Of a stretch of 64,000 nucleotides of DNA, positions 1 to 8,071 are shown one piece after another (position 1 is the first letter of the stretch; the number at the start of each line of letters is the position of its first letter). Source of the DNA: Rhodocyclaceae bacterium (GTDB lineage: Bacteria; Pseudomonadota; Gammaproteobacteria; Burkholderiales; Rhodocyclaceae). The position numbers and the translations under genes were made by a program. The DNA is taken from the NCBI GenBank assembly GCA_030824115.1, contig JAVBYI010000005.1, forward strand, positions 114,018 through 178,017, written 5' to 3'. Under the pieces are notes generated by a model, which had not been told where the DNA came from, ran no database searches, and worked only from the letters and a program-made list of their open reading frames with translations.

Positions 1-355
1 AGACCGGTGGCGGATCGCTGGAAGGGGCAATCTGTTTATCGAGCGGCGCAGCGGCATAGGCGGTGGCAACGCCCCCCACCATCGCGCCCCGCGCCGGCGG
101 AAAGGCATAGCGCGCGCCATGCAGCAGAAACTCTTTGAACGACAGCGTGACGATGCGTGGCTGCTTATCCACAAAAGCCAGCAGCCGCGCCTGCTCGGCC
201 CGCTTGAGCGCGCCATGCACCTCCGACATGGACAGCCCCGTGAGGGCCGCCAAGTCGGGATAAGTCACGCTCTCTCCCCGCACGGCGGCAAGCGCGAGGA
301 GCAAATAAAAATCCTGGGATTTGAGGACAGGCTGGCGATTGACAGGGCGGCGCAT
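1..355 (-). CDS. Winged-helix DNA-binding protein, C-terminus cut by window edge
   Basis: Reading the minus strand from ATG at 355 gives an uninterrupted frame to base 1 (about 118 residues, start MRRPVNRQPVLKSQDFYLLL). Residues about 14-75 look like a MarR/GntR-type winged helix: a short helix, then TYPDLAALTGLSMSEVHGALKRA, written here as TYPDLAALTG and SMSEVHGALKRA, then a beta wing. It is followed by a basic/proline-rich stretch. The product is probably a DNA-binding regulator; the target is not known. Palindromic DNA directly upstream of the start may be its own operator. The end of the gene lies outside the window. Confidence 0.65.
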   Translation of the reverse strand, partial: MRRPVNRQPVLKSQDFYLLLALAAVRGESVTYPDLAALTGLSMSEVHGALKRAEQARLLAFVDKQPRIVTLSFKEFLLHGARYAFPPARGAMVGGVATAYAAAPLDKQIAPSSDPPPV

Positions 356-359
356 GGTC

Positions 360-395
360 GTTTTCTCATTGTTTCGCATTTCGCGAAACACGAAA
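360..395. promoter_or_regulatory. Imperfect inverted repeat upstream of the winged-helix gene
   Basis: TTTCGC, five spacer bases, then GCGAAA, preceded by TTTCTCATT, which is the same half-site found in the 26-bp palindrome at 436-461. The AT-rich setting immediately before the start codon of a DNA-binding protein suggests an operator or promoter region. This is inference. Confidence 0.4.
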
Positions 396-435
396 GTATA
401 TGTTTATCAGCATATTGTCAATTTCTTTCTGCCAA

Positions 436-461
436 CTTTCTCATTTCCGGAAATGAGAAAG
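436..461. promoter_or_regulatory. Perfect 26-bp palindrome
   Basis: The sequence from 436 to 461 is identical to its reverse complement; each half reads CTTTCTCATTTCC. It lies in an AT-rich gap between the winged-helix gene and the DUF3050 gene. It is a good candidate for a dimeric regulator binding site. There is no T-run on either side to suggest a terminator. Confidence 0.5.
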
Positions 462-528
462 TGCAGGGGGGCGAACGGGTATTCGCAATTCGCCAACTGC
501 GAATGCCCGCCCACCTTTTGAGACTTAA

Positions 529-552
529 CGCCGTCTCCCCAGCGCCGATATT
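529..552 (-). repeat. Dispersed 25-bp repeat, copy 1
   Basis: Variant with ATATCGGCGCTGGGGAGACGGCG on the minus strand, split here as ATATCGGCGCTGG and GGAGACGGCG. It begins at the stop codon of the DUF3050 gene. Confidence 0.7.
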
Positions 553-1328
553 TACTTCAGCGCAGCCTGCACCCCGTCCCAGAAGTCGATGCGCGCCCGC
601 ACTGCGGCACGTGCGGCCGATTCGGCTTCGGCCAGTTTCGTGGCATCGCCAGCGACCAGCTCGTTGACCATGCGCAGTGCGAGCGGGGCATGGAAGTCCT
701 CGTCGAGGTGGATGTGGCGTTCGAGGTAGTAGTGGAAGGCCGGTGCGGTCTTGGCATCGATGCCCATGTTCGCCAGCAGCGCGCGGAACATGGCTGGGAT
801 GATGTGTTCGCGTCCGACAGCGAAGGCGGCGCCGGCGACATGCGGCCGTTCACTGCCGATGAAACCGAAGGTCGTCCGCATGAAACGCACGGCGGCCGGC
901 GGGGCGATATTGAGTGCAAAGGCCGATTCGATGCCCTGGTTGGCGGCGATTTCGGCGAAGCGGATGGCCGGATCGGGATCGGCACCGACCTCGCGCATCG
1001 CGTCGCAGTACAGCTCGAAGTGGCTGGCGTGCGTGGGATTGCCGGCGGCGTCGGGCAGGCCGTCGTCGCATTCCTCGCCGACGACGATCTGGTTGATGAA
1101 GAAGCGCACGTCGGCGCTGCCGCGCGGCGCCCAGGGCGCCATGGTGGGGGCGATATGGCCCTGCAGGCACTTGAGCAGCGACATGAAGTCCCAGACCGAA
1201 TAGATGTGGTGCGCCATGAAGACGCGCAGGTCGTCGAGGTTCTGCACGCGCGCGTAGAGCGGGTGGGCGTTGAGGGCGGGCGCGAGGTCGGCGACAACGT
1301 CGGGCGTGAAAGCAGGGGATGTGCTCAT
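552..1328 (-). CDS. DUF3050 family, heme-oxygenase-like protein
   Basis: This 258-residue protein matches the DUF3050 family, which has the heme-oxygenase-like all-helical fold. Recognisable segments are AHHIYSVWDFMSLLK near residue 40 and HYYLERHIHLDEDFH near residue 200, whose histidines and acidic residues could bind a metal. The reaction is not established for the family. It is monocistronic, on the same strand as the mod-nif operon and downstream of nifZ by only 27 bases, so it may be the last gene of that operon. A copy of the dispersed repeat abuts its stop codon. Confidence 0.8.
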   Translation of the reverse strand: MSTSPAFTPDVVADLAPALNAHPLYARVQNLDDLRVFMAHHIYSVWDFMSLLKCLQGHIAPTMAPWAPRGSADVRFFINQIVVGEECDDGLPDAAGNPTHASHFELYCDAMREVGADPDPAIRFAEIAANQGIESAFALNIAPPAAVRFMRTTFGFIGSERPHVAGAAFAVGREHIIPAMFRALLANMGIDAKTAPAFHYYLERHIHLDEDFHAPLALRMVNELVAGDATKLAEAESAARAAVRARIDFWDGVQAALK

Positions 1329-1355
1329 GTTTTTTTCTGGCGAATGGCGCGAACT

Positions 1356-1625
1356 TTACGCGGTGGTCGTCAGTTCCTCCGGCATGCAGCCGATGGGGAC
1401 GCCGAGGGTTTTCTCCTCGCCGCTTTCGAAGCGCACGAGATAGATGTCCTGCTTGGGCAGGTCGGCCACATGGCCGACATTGACCACCACGCCACGCGTG
1501 CCGGCGGCGGCGATCAGTGCGTTGGGTTCGATGTCCGGGATCAGGCTGGCGCCATCCTCAGCCAGTTCGTCGTTGAAAAGATCGGTGGCGGCGAAGACCA
1601 TCTCGCCCATCTCGAATTTGTCCAT
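1356..1625 (-). CDS. nifZ: NifZ-domain protein
   Basis: This 89-residue protein carries the short NifZ domain, recognisable from AGTRGVVVNVGHV, DIYLVRFESGE and a C-terminal IGCMPEELT. NifZ helps mature the P-cluster/MoFe protein of nitrogenase. The start at 1625 is preceded by GGGAGAAAC, a good ribosome site. A longer upstream reading to 1820 would overlap the acetyltransferase gene and is not conserved-looking. It sits near the end of the modA-nifQ operon, so it should be made together with Mo uptake under NifA control. Confidence 0.82.
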   Translation of the reverse strand: MDKFEMGEMVFAATDLFNDELAEDGASLIPDIEPNALIAAAGTRGVVVNVGHVADLPKQDIYLVRFESGEEKTLGVPIGCMPEELTTTA

Positions 1626-1650
1626 TATCGTTTCTCCCTGGAAGTTCTCA

Positions 1651-2100
1651 TTACAGTAATTTGCGCCGTACCACCATCGCCGACTTTTCGAAGCCGAGCT
1701 TCGCGTAGAAGGCGAGGGCAGAGGCATTGGTCTCATCCGCCAGCAGCGTGACGCGGCCCATGCCTTGTGCCTTCGCCCAGTCGCACACATGCTCGACCAG
1801 CCGACGGCCGAGGCCATCACCCCGCTGTGCCTTGCTCACGATCACATCTTCCAGCAACACGACCGGTGTGCCCAGCGCCGTGCTGACGGTGATCAAAGCA
1901 TTTGCCATGCCGGCTACCTTGCCGTCGATGCGCAACACGAAGAGGCGACCGATGGCGGGGGTGTCAAGAATGTATTGAAGTCCGGCCAATTGGCGTTCCC
2001 GCTCGGGTTGGAAGTCGCTCTCCAGGGTGAACAGCTCGTGTAGCAGATCGGCCATGGCGGGCAGGTCAGCGCTTGTTGCAAAGTCGACAATCACGGTCAT
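1651..2100 (-). CDS. GNAT family N-acetyltransferase
   Basis: A 149-residue GNAT protein. The acetyl-CoA loop QRGDGLGRRLVEHV lies near residue 95 and the C-terminal LAFYAKLGFEKSAM is typical. The substrate is unknown. The chosen ATG at 2100 overlaps the stop of the DUF2478 gene (ATGA), which argues for translational coupling within the mod-nif operon. The last dozen codons overlap a degenerate copy of the dispersed repeat (1664-1688), read as EKSAMVVRR. Confidence 0.85.
   Translation of the reverse strand: MTVIVDFATSADLPAMADLLHELFTLESDFQPERERQLAGLQYILDTPAIGRLFVLRIDGKVAGMANALITVSTALGTPVVLLEDVIVSKAQRGDGLGRRLVEHVCDWAKAQGMGRVTLLADETNASALAFYAKLGFEKSAMVVRRKLL
1664..1688 (-). repeat. Dispersed 25-bp repeat, copy 2 (degenerate, coding)
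   Basis: About 21 of 25 positions match the consensus. It forms the C-terminal codons of the acetyltransferase. Because GNAT C-termini can look similar by chance, this copy is less certain than the others. Confidence 0.45.
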
Positions 2101-2606
2101 GGGGTGTCTTTCGTCAGGTTGGCGAACCACGCCTCCAGCGCCGCGCGGTCGGCGGGCAGTTCGATGCTCATGCCGCCCGTGAAATGCCGCCACGCCGGCA
2201 GGTATTCCGCCGCGACGATGGTCAGGAAGGGGATGCCTTCGGCCATGACGGCCAGCATTTCGGCAGCCAGGCCGCCGCCTTCGGCTTCAAGCGGGCCGAA
2301 GCGGTTGGCGATGGTCAGGTCGGCATGCGCTGCGAGGGCGCGGCGCAAGGCGAGGCTGGCCGTGGCAAGGCTGCTTGTATCGACCGAACAGGATGCCGAA
2401 CCTGCGCCGAGTTCCTGAAACAAACGATGTTGCTCGCCACTTTTCAGGTCGATCAGGACGGTTCCGGGTTTTCCGTCGTGGGGGCGCCACTGGATCAGGC
2501 CATGCACAGCGTGCCCCGCGCGGATCAGCGCTGTGGCGAATTCGCCGACCAGCACGTCGGCGGCGCGGCGGTCGGCATGGACGATGGCGGCGATGGGCGT
2601 GCTCAC
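2097..2606 (-). CDS. DUF2478 protein of the molybdate operon
   Basis: This 169-residue protein resembles DUF2478, a family seen next to molybdate transport genes. The N-terminus TPIAAIVHADRRAAD and the middle ADLTIANRFGPLEAEGGGL are typical. The fold resembles P-loop proteins but I see no complete Walker A. The start is taken as GTG at 2606, five bases after the modC stop; earlier starts would lie deep inside modC. It overlaps the GNAT gene by four bases. A role in molybdenum or molybdopterin handling is inferred from position. Confidence 0.72.
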   Translation of the reverse strand: MSTPIAAIVHADRRAADVLVGEFATALIRAGHAVHGLIQWRPHDGKPGTVLIDLKSGEQHRLFQELGAGSASCSVDTSSLATASLALRRALAAHADLTIANRFGPLEAEGGGLAAEMLAVMAEGIPFLTIVAAEYLPAWRHFTGGMSIELPADRAALEAWFANLTKDTP

Positions 2607-2611
2607 AATGG

Positions 2612-3685
2612 TCAGCCGATCAAGGCCACGGCCTTGATTTGCGCCCAGACGTGGCAGCCTGCTGCGAGTTGCAGCGTGGCCGCCGAACGGCGCGTCAGGC
2701 GTGCGAGCAGGGGCTGGCCGCCGCAGTCGAGGCGCACGAGGCAGAGCGCCGGATGGGCATCGTCGCCGATGGCGGTGACGGTGGCCGCTACCGCGTTGAT
2801 GATGCTGCTGCCCTCGATCTTTTCGTGGGCGAGGCTCACGTCGCGGGCAAGGATGCGCACGCGCACGTGGTGGCCGGTGGGGATGCCCTTGTCGCGCACC
2901 CAGAGCCGCCCGCCGGGGAAGTCGACACCGGCCAGATGCCATTCGCTGTCGTGCTCGCTCACCGTGGCGTCGAGCACCACGCCGGCATCTTCGCCGAGGC
3001 GGATAGGCAGGTCGAGTCGCGCTAGCGTTTCCGTCAACGTGCCGCTGGCGAGTGCCCGTCCGCCGTCGAGCACAACGAGTTGGTCGGCCAGCCGCGCGAC
3101 CTCGTCCGGCGCGTGGCTGACGTAGAGGATCGGCGTTTTCAGCGTCTCGTGCAGTTGTTCGAGGTAGGGCAGGATTTCTTCCTTGCGCGCAAGGTCGAGC
3201 GCCGCGAGTGGTTCGTCCATCAGCAGCAGGCGCGGCTGGCGCAACAGCGCACGGGCGATGGCGACGCGCTGGCGTTCGCCGCCCGAGAGGCGATCAGGCC
3301 GGCGGTCGCGCAGGTGGCCGATGCCGAGCAGCTCGACAATTCTGGAAATGTCGGCGCTGGTGGGACGGCATTCGGACCGCTTTATCCCGTAATCGAGGTT
3401 GGCCTGCACGGACAAATGCGCGAACAGGCTGGCTTCCTGAAACACGTAGCCGATGGGGCGGCGGTGCGTCGGCAGGAAAACGCCACCGTCTTCGTCCTGC
3501 CAGACTTCGCCGTCGAAGACCAGTCGTCCGCCGGGCACGCGCTCCAGCCCGGCGATGGCGCGCAGCAGCGTGGTCTTGCCCGAGCCGGACTGGCCGAACA
3601 GTGCGGTGATGCCGGCGCTCGGCAGGCTCAGGTCAACATCGAGCGTGAAGCCCGGATAGTCGAGCTTGAAGCGGGCTTCGATCAT
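2612..3685 (-). CDS. modC: Molybdate ABC transporter ATP-binding protein ModC
   Basis: This 357-residue ATPase drives molybdate import with ModB and ModA. Walker A is [13 protein letters not shown] near residue 30, the signature is [16 protein letters not shown], and Walker B is [12 protein letters not shown]. The C-terminal third is a TOBE/MOBE-type molybdate-binding domain ([13 protein letters not shown] onward). It overlaps modB by four bases. A dispersed-repeat copy at 3346-3370 lies inside it and is read as [10 protein letters not shown], in the helical region between Walker A and the signature. Confidence 0.95.
   Translation of the reverse strand: MIEARFKLDYPGFTLDVDLSLPSAGITALFGQSGSGKTTLLRAIAGLERVPGGRLVFDGEVWQDEDGGVFLPTHRRPIGYVFQEASLFAHLSVQANLDYGIKRSECRPTSADISRIVELLGIGHLRDRRPDRLSGGERQRVAIARALLRQPRLLLMDEPLAALDLARKEEILPYLEQLHETLKTPILYVSHAPDEVARLADQLVVLDGGRALASGTLTETLARLDLPIRLGEDAGVVLDATVSEHDSEWHLAGVDFPGGRLWVRDKGIPTGHHVRVRILARDVSLAHEKIEGSSIINAVAATVTAIGDDAHPALCLVRLDCGGQPLLARLTRRSAATLQLAAGCHVWAQIKAVALIG
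3346..3370 (+). repeat. Dispersed 25-bp repeat, copy 3 (inside modC)
   Basis: AAATGTCGGCGCTGG then TGGGACGGCA; antisense to modC and open in the modC frame (read RPTSADIS). Confidence 0.75.
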
Positions 3686-4365
3686 GGCCGCTTCCTCGAC
3701 GGATTCAAGGTGTAGAGCGCGAGCAGCACGACGAAGGAGAAGACCAGCAGGATGCCGGCGAGCACATGGGCGTTGGCGTACTCCATCGCCTCGACGTGGT
3801 TGTAGATGGCCATCGAGACGACCTGTGTCTTGCCGGGAATGTTGCCGCCGATCATCAGCACCACGCCGAATTCGCCGACGGTGTGGGCAAAGCCGAGAAT
3901 GGCGGCGGTGAGGAAGCCGGGTTTCGCCAGCGGCACCGCCACCGTGAAGAAGGCGTCAATGGGTTTTGCTCCCAAGGTGGCGGCGACTTCGAGCGGCCGC
4001 TCGCCAATCGCCTCAAAAGCGTTCTGCAGCGGCTGCACGACGAAGGGCATCGAGTAGATCACCGAGGCGACGACGAGGCCGGCGAAGGTGAAGGGCAACA
4101 GGCCGAGGCCGAGGCCTTGCGTCAGTGCGCCGACCGGCCCGTTTGGCCCCATCAGCACCAGCAGATAGAAACCGAGCACGGCCGGTGGCAGCACCAAAGG
4201 TAAACCAACGATGGCGCCAACCGGCCCTTTCCAGCGCGAGCCGGTGCGTGCCAGCCACCAGGCGATTGGCGTACCGATCAAGAGCAGCAGCACGGTGGTC
4301 AGCCCGGCGAGCTTGACGGTGAGCCAGATGGCGGCGAGGTCGGCAGGGTCGAGAAAATCGAACAT
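3682..4365 (-). CDS. modB: Molybdate ABC transporter permease ModB
   Basis: This 227-residue inner-membrane permease has five or six hydrophobic segments, beginning with [20 protein letters not shown]. The EAA-type cytoplasmic loop is [21 protein letters not shown], quoted in parts as [10 protein letters not shown] and FFTVAVP, near residue 150. It partners ModC and periplasmic ModA. The ATG overlaps nothing upstream but its stop overlaps modC by four bases, so the two are coupled. Confidence 0.95.
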   Translation of the reverse strand: MFDFLDPADLAAIWLTVKLAGLTTVLLLLIGTPIAWWLARTGSRWKGPVGAIVGLPLVLPPAVLGFYLLVLMGPNGPVGALTQGLGLGLLPFTFAGLVVASVIYSMPFVVQPLQNAFEAIGERPLEVAATLGAKPIDAFFTVAVPLAKPGFLTAAILGFAHTVGEFGVVLMIGGNIPGKTQVVSMAIYNHVEAMEYANAHVLAGILLVFSFVVLLALYTLNPSRKRP

Positions 4366-4378
4366 GCGTGAATGCTAC

Positions 4379-4945
4379 CTACTCTTCGGGCGCGAAGCAT
4401 TTCGCGTAGTCGGCGCACTCGCCGCAGGACGGCGCGGGGCAGACGTAGATGCCGTCGCGCGAGCAGTAGTGACGGTAGATGAATTTCTTCCACTTCATGT
4501 CGCCGGTGTTGAGGGCGGCCAGTGTGGGGAAGGCCGCCTGCATCAGGATCGACAGTTCGCCGCGATGGGCGAGGCCGAGATCCTGCCAGAGGTGGTCGCG
4601 GCCGGCGCAGCCAAACGCGACGATGCGTGCCAGCCAGTCGAAGACGGGTGCCGGGCCACCGCGATAGTCGAGCAGCAGGGCGATCAGGTCGTCGATCTCG
4701 GGGATGTCCTCGCACTTGCCGTTTTCCAGGCGCAGATGCGGGCCGGGGAAGTAGGCACCCCATAGCCGCTGGAAATCCTCGGGCGAGAGGCCCAGCGTCG
4801 CGGGCAGGATGCCCTCGCCCATGGCGCGGCCGGAGAGCATGCTCGCCAGGATCGGGCGCAGCGGGTCGCTGGAAATGTCGGCGCTCGCGGGACGGCGAAG
4901 CAACTCGTCTGCCAGCGCATCGCGACAGTCGCGTGGCGGTTTCAT
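4379..4945 (-). CDS. nifQ: Nitrogen fixation protein NifQ
   Basis: NifQ carries a Mo-Fe-S cluster and donates molybdenum for FeMo-cofactor synthesis on NifEN/NifH. The 188-residue protein ends with the family motif C-x4-C-x2-C-x5-C (CPAPSCGECADYAKC, near residues 168-182), and contains GREHLWQDLGL-like helices. It lies between modA and modB and overlaps modA by four bases, coupling Mo uptake to Mo delivery. A repeat copy near the N-terminus (4873-4897) is read as RRPASADIS. Confidence 0.93.
   Translation of the reverse strand: MKPPRDCRDALADELLRRPASADISSDPLRPILASMLSGRAMGEGILPATLGLSPEDFQRLWGAYFPGPHLRLENGKCEDIPEIDDLIALLLDYRGGPAPVFDWLARIVAFGCAGRDHLWQDLGLAHRGELSILMQAAFPTLAALNTGDMKWKKFIYRHYCSRDGIYVCPAPSCGECADYAKCFAPEE
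4873..4897 (+). repeat. Dispersed 25-bp repeat, copy 4 (inside nifQ)
   Basis: AAATGTCGGCGCTCG then CGGGACGGCG; antisense to nifQ, in the variable N-terminal part of the protein. Confidence 0.75.
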
Positions 4946-5685
4946 AACGCGTAGCCGTAAGACCGGATGATCGCCTTGGCCGCTTCACCCTGCAGGAACT
5001 TCATCAGCGCCTCAACGGCCGGCTTGCCCTTGCCTTTTTCGAGCACGATGGCGTTCTGCCTGATCGGCGGGTAGAGATTGGCCGGCACCACCCAGGCCGA
5101 ACCTTCGGTGATCCGGTTGTCCTTGGTGACCTGCGACAGGGCGACGAAGCCGAGCAGGGCGTTGCCGCTCTTGACGAACTGATAGGTCTGGCCAATGTTT
5201 TCGGCGGTGACAAATTTCGGGGACAGCGAATCGTACACGCCGAGCGCCTTCATGGCTTCGACGGCGGCGGCGCCGTAGGGCGCGAGTTTGGGGTTGGCCA
5301 GCGCGATGTGGTCGAAGCCGCCTTTCTTCAGCACGTCGCCCTTGTCATCAACGATGACTTCTTTCGCCGACCAGAGCACCAGCTTGCCCTTGGCGTAGGT
5401 GAATTGCGAGGCGGCGACGGCAGCGCCTTCCTTGGCCAGCTTGGTGGGCGTCTCGTCGTCGGCGGCCAGCAGGATTTCGAACGGCGCGCTGTTCCTGATC
5501 TGCGCGTAGAACTTGCCCGTCGCCCCAAAGGCGAGCACCGCCTTGTGGCCGGTGGCCTTCTCGAAGTCGGCGGCGATCTGCTTCATCGGCGCGGTGAAGT
5601 TGGCGGCGACGGCAACCTGCACTTCGTCGGCGTGGGCTGCGGCGGTAAGCGAAAGCGTGGCGAGCAGGGCAGCGAGCTTTTTCAT
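4942..5685 (-). CDS. modA: Molybdate-binding periplasmic protein ModA
   Basis: This 247-residue solute-binding protein starts with a signal peptide MKKLAALLATLSLTAAAHA, cleaved after AHA, then DEVQVAVAANFTAPMKQIA. The ligand-binding segment FAEKATGHK/LAFGATGKFYAQI is typical of ModA. It captures molybdate in the periplasm for ModBC. It is the first gene of the operon. A longer reading to 5757 is rejected because the signal peptide begins at 5685. A sigma-54 promoter and a NifA site lie upstream. Confidence 0.95.
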   Translation of the reverse strand: MKKLAALLATLSLTAAAHADEVQVAVAANFTAPMKQIAADFEKATGHKAVLAFGATGKFYAQIRNSAPFEILLAADDETPTKLAKEGAAVAASQFTYAKGKLVLWSAKEVIVDDKGDVLKKGGFDHIALANPKLAPYGAAAVEAMKALGVYDSLSPKFVTAENIGQTYQFVKSGNALLGFVALSQVTKDNRITEGSAWVVPANLYPPIRQNAIVLEKGKGKPAVEALMKFLQGEAAKAIIRSYGYAL

Positions 5686-5760
5686 GATGGTTTCTTTCTG
5701 TCGGCGATGGCAAGGCAAGGTGCAAGGCGGCGGGCATGCTAACCCCGCAATGCACACTGC

Positions 5761-5775
5761 GCAACCGTCGTGCCA
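5761..5775 (-). promoter_or_regulatory. Sigma-54 promoter of the modA-nifQ operon
   Basis: The minus strand reads TGGCACGACGGTTGC: a perfect -24 TGGCAC and -12 TTGC with five bases between. The predicted start of transcription is near 5749, about 64 bases before the modA ATG. Confidence 0.88.
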
Positions 5776-5816
5776 TGCAGAAAAAACAATCGCTTATCTA
5801 CTGATAGCAGTTGAAT

Positions 5817-5832
5817 TGTCGCTTTTGCGACA
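5817..5832 (-). promoter_or_regulatory. NifA upstream activator site for modA
   Basis: TGT-N10-ACA, here TGTCGCTTTTGCGACA, with the inner bases also palindromic. It lies 41 bases upstream of the -24 element. It could in principle also serve the divergent gene at 5901, but I see no sigma-54 promoter facing that way. Confidence 0.85.
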
Positions 5833-5900
5833 TGGCGAAAGTTCGCATCGGTATGAGAGGCGACCTCTGGCAATTCCGCAATTTCGTGTAGGCTAACTAC

Positions 5901-6554
5901 ATGGTCGCCATCCGCAATCTTCGCCTTGCCGATATTTCTGCCGCCATTGATCTGCAAGGGCGCGTCTATACCGCCATCCCGGCGTTTCGGCCCGATCAGT
6001 TCGAGAGCTTGCTCGAACGTTTTCCACAAGGGCAGTTTGTCGCCGAACTGGACGGTCACATTGTCGGTATCGCCATCTCGCTGGTCATCTGGTGGGATGA
6101 TTACAGCCTGCATCACACCTGGGCCAGCATTACCAACGACGGGCAGTTCGACACGCACGATCCCGCGCGCGGTCGTACGCTCTACGGCGCGGAGGTCTGC
6201 GTCGATTCGGCGCAGCGCGGCCATGGCATTGGCCATGCACTTTACGAGGCGCGGCGCACACTCTGTCGGCAAATGAACCTGAAGCGCATCATCGCCGGCG
6301 GGCGTCTGCCCGGTTACGGCGAATACGCCACGCTGATGGCGCCCGAGGAATACGCCAAGCGCGTGATCTGGGGCGACCTCTATGACCCCGTGCTGCGCTT
6401 TCAGCTCGACGAGGGCTTCGACTACGCCGGCATCCTGCACGGCTATCTGCCGCATGACGATGAGTCGGTGGGCAATGCCAGTCTGATTGTCTGGCTCAAT
6501 CGGCACTACGACCCCGCGCGCCCCACGCTGATGCCAGAAAGGGATTTGCCATGA
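5901..6554 (+). CDS. GNAT family N-acetyltransferase paired with a nitrilase
   Basis: This 217-residue protein has a GNAT core with the acetyl-CoA loop SAQRGHGIGHALYEARR near residue 110. It belongs to the branch found as the N-terminal half of GNAT/carbon-nitrogen hydrolase fusions. Here it is a separate gene that overlaps the downstream hydrolase by four bases (ATGA). The substrate is unknown. The pairing suggests acyl transfer and amide hydrolysis on the same compound. Confidence 0.85.
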   Translation: MVAIRNLRLADISAAIDLQGRVYTAIPAFRPDQFESLLERFPQGQFVAELDGHIVGIAISLVIWWDDYSLHHTWASITNDGQFDTHDPARGRTLYGAEVCVDSAQRGHGIGHALYEARRTLCRQMNLKRIIAGGRLPGYGEYATLMAPEEYAKRVIWGDLYDPVLRFQLDEGFDYAGILHGYLPHDDESVGNASLIVWLNRHYDPARPTLMPERDLP

Positions 6555-7423
6555 AAGTCCGCATCGCCGCCATCCAGTACCAGTTGCGCCATATTGATGA
6601 CTGGCAGGGCTTCGAGCGGCAGGTCAACTTTGTCCTCAACGCTGCCGCCGACTATCGGCCCCAGTTCGTGCTGCTGCCGGAGTTGTTTACCACCCAGTTA
6701 CTGTCGTTCATGGATAACGAGGATGTGCCGAGTGCCGTTCGCTCCCTGTCCGACTACACCATCCCTTACATCGAACTCTTGCGCAGCCATGCCCAGCGCC
6801 ATGGCTATTATCTGATTGGGGGCACACACCCGAATCTGCGTGACGGCAAGCTGTTGAACACCGCCTATTTCTTTACGCCCAGCGGTGAAGTTCATCTGCA
6901 GGACAAGATCCACCGCACGCGCTGGGAAAAGGAGAAATGGCACAGCGATCACGGCGACATTCTGAGGATCTTCGAAACGCCCCACGGCAAGATTGCCATC
7001 CTGATCTGCTACGACATCGAATTCCCGGAACTGGCCCGCAAGGCGGCCGAGGAGGGCGCGGAAATCATCTTCGTGCCCTCCTGCACGGATGACCGGCAGG
7101 GTTTCCTGCGCGTGCGCTATTGCTGCCACGCCCGCACCATCGAAAACCAGATCTACGTCGCCATGACCAGCACGGTCGGCAACCTGCCGGTTGCCGGTCT
7201 GCGCCTGCACTACGGTCAGGCCTCGATCATCACACCATCAGACTTCCCGTTCGCTCGCGACGGCATCGCCGCCGAAGGCGTCATCAACGAAGAACAGATT
7301 GTCGTCGCCGACGTCGATCTCGCCCTGCTGCACGAAAACCGCATCAAGGGCACCACCATTCCGCTGCTCGACAAGCGTAGCGACTTCTACGGCACCAGGC
7401 CGGAAATCGTCAAGGTCAACTGA
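6551..7423 (+). CDS. Carbon-nitrogen hydrolase (nitrilase superfamily)
   Basis: This 290-residue amidohydrolase shows the Glu-Lys-Cys triad: Glu in LLPELFTT near residue 47, Lys in QDKIHRTRWEKEKW near 125, and Cys in ILICYDIEFPELAR near 158. It is a soluble enzyme that cleaves an amide or nitrile bond. The substrate cannot be read from the sequence. It is translationally coupled to the GNAT gene upstream and ends seven bases from the convergent cation transporter. Confidence 0.9.
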   Translation: MKVRIAAIQYQLRHIDDWQGFERQVNFVLNAAADYRPQFVLLPELFTTQLLSFMDNEDVPSAVRSLSDYTIPYIELLRSHAQRHGYYLIGGTHPNLRDGKLLNTAYFFTPSGEVHLQDKIHRTRWEKEKWHSDHGDILRIFETPHGKIAILICYDIEFPELARKAAEEGAEIIFVPSCTDDRQGFLRVRYCCHARTIENQIYVAMTSTVGNLPVAGLRLHYGQASIITPSDFPFARDGIAAEGVINEEQIVVADVDLALLHENRIKGTTIPLLDKRSDFYGTRPEIVKVN

Positions 7424-7430
7424 GACAAAT

Positions 7431-8021
7431 TCAGTGGCGCAGATTCAGGATGCGCCGCGCGCCGTTGAGTACCAGCAGGCCGATCAGCGTGCCGATCGCG
7501 AGGTCGGGCAGGTTCGAACCGGTCCACGCCACCAGCGCCCCGGCGAGAATCACGCCGAGATTGGCAAGCACGTCGTTGGTCGAGAAGATCCAGCTCGCCT
7601 GCATGTGCGCGCCGCCGTCGCGATGTTTGGCGAGCAGCGCCATGCAGGCGAGGTTGGCGGCCAGCGCCAGCAACGCGATGCTCATCATCGGCAGTGGTTC
7701 GGGCGCGCTGCCGGTTAGCCAGCGACGCAGTACTTCGCCGAGCACGCCGAGCGCGAGCAGCAGTTGCAGCCAGCCCGACAAGCGGGCTGCGGAGAGTTGC
7801 CGTCCGGCATGGCCGACCGCATAGAGCGCGAGGCCATACACCGCCGCATCGGCGAACATGTCGAGCGAATCGGCGATCAGGCCGGTCGATTGCGCCAGCC
7901 AGCCGGCGACGCTCTCGACGACGAACATCGCGGCGTTGATGGCCAGCAGCCAGCGCAGGGTATGCGCTTCGGCCTTGGCAGCCGCAGCCGCGCAGCCGCA
8001 GGAGCAGCCGGAATCGGTCAT
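7431..8021 (-). CDS. Cation efflux (CDF-like) transporter
   Basis: This 196-residue membrane protein resembles short cation-diffusion-facilitator proteins (CzcD-like). After a Cys-rich start (DSGCSCGCAAAAA), it has helices with the metal-site pattern ADSLDMFADA near residue 60 and STNDVLANLG near residue 155, the paired D/N-x3-D motifs of the family. It probably exports a divalent metal ion from the cytoplasm. The ATG at 8021 is preferred because the upstream extension crosses a repeat copy and shows no protein-like sequence. Confidence 0.82.
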   Translation of the reverse strand: MTDSGCSCGCAAAAAKAEAHTLRWLLAINAAMFVVESVAGWLAQSTGLIADSLDMFADAAVYGLALYAVGHAGRQLSAARLSGWLQLLLALGVLGEVLRRWLTGSAPEPLPMMSIALLALAANLACMALLAKHRDGGAHMQASWIFSTNDVLANLGVILAGALVAWTGSNLPDLAIGTLIGLLVLNGARRILNLRH

Positions 8022-8039
8022 CGTGAATGGCTCATATAT

Positions 8040-8063
8040 AAAGTCGGCGCTGGCGAGACGGCG
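8040..8063 (+). repeat. Dispersed 25-bp repeat, copy 5
   Basis: AAAGTCGGCGCTGG then CGAGACGGCG, between the cation transporter start and the toxin stop. Confidence 0.8.
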
Positions 8064-8071
8064 TGAATGAC

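Noticed and set aside
4415..4450. A stretch resembling the dispersed repeat (AGTCGGCGC then GGACGGCG) at the end of nifQ
   Set aside because: It encodes the conserved NifQ cysteine motif and needs a gap to align, so the likeness is coincidental.
5832..5901. NifA control of the GNAT/nitrilase pair at 5901
   Set aside because: I see no sigma-54 -24/-12 box facing that gene; the one present faces modA.
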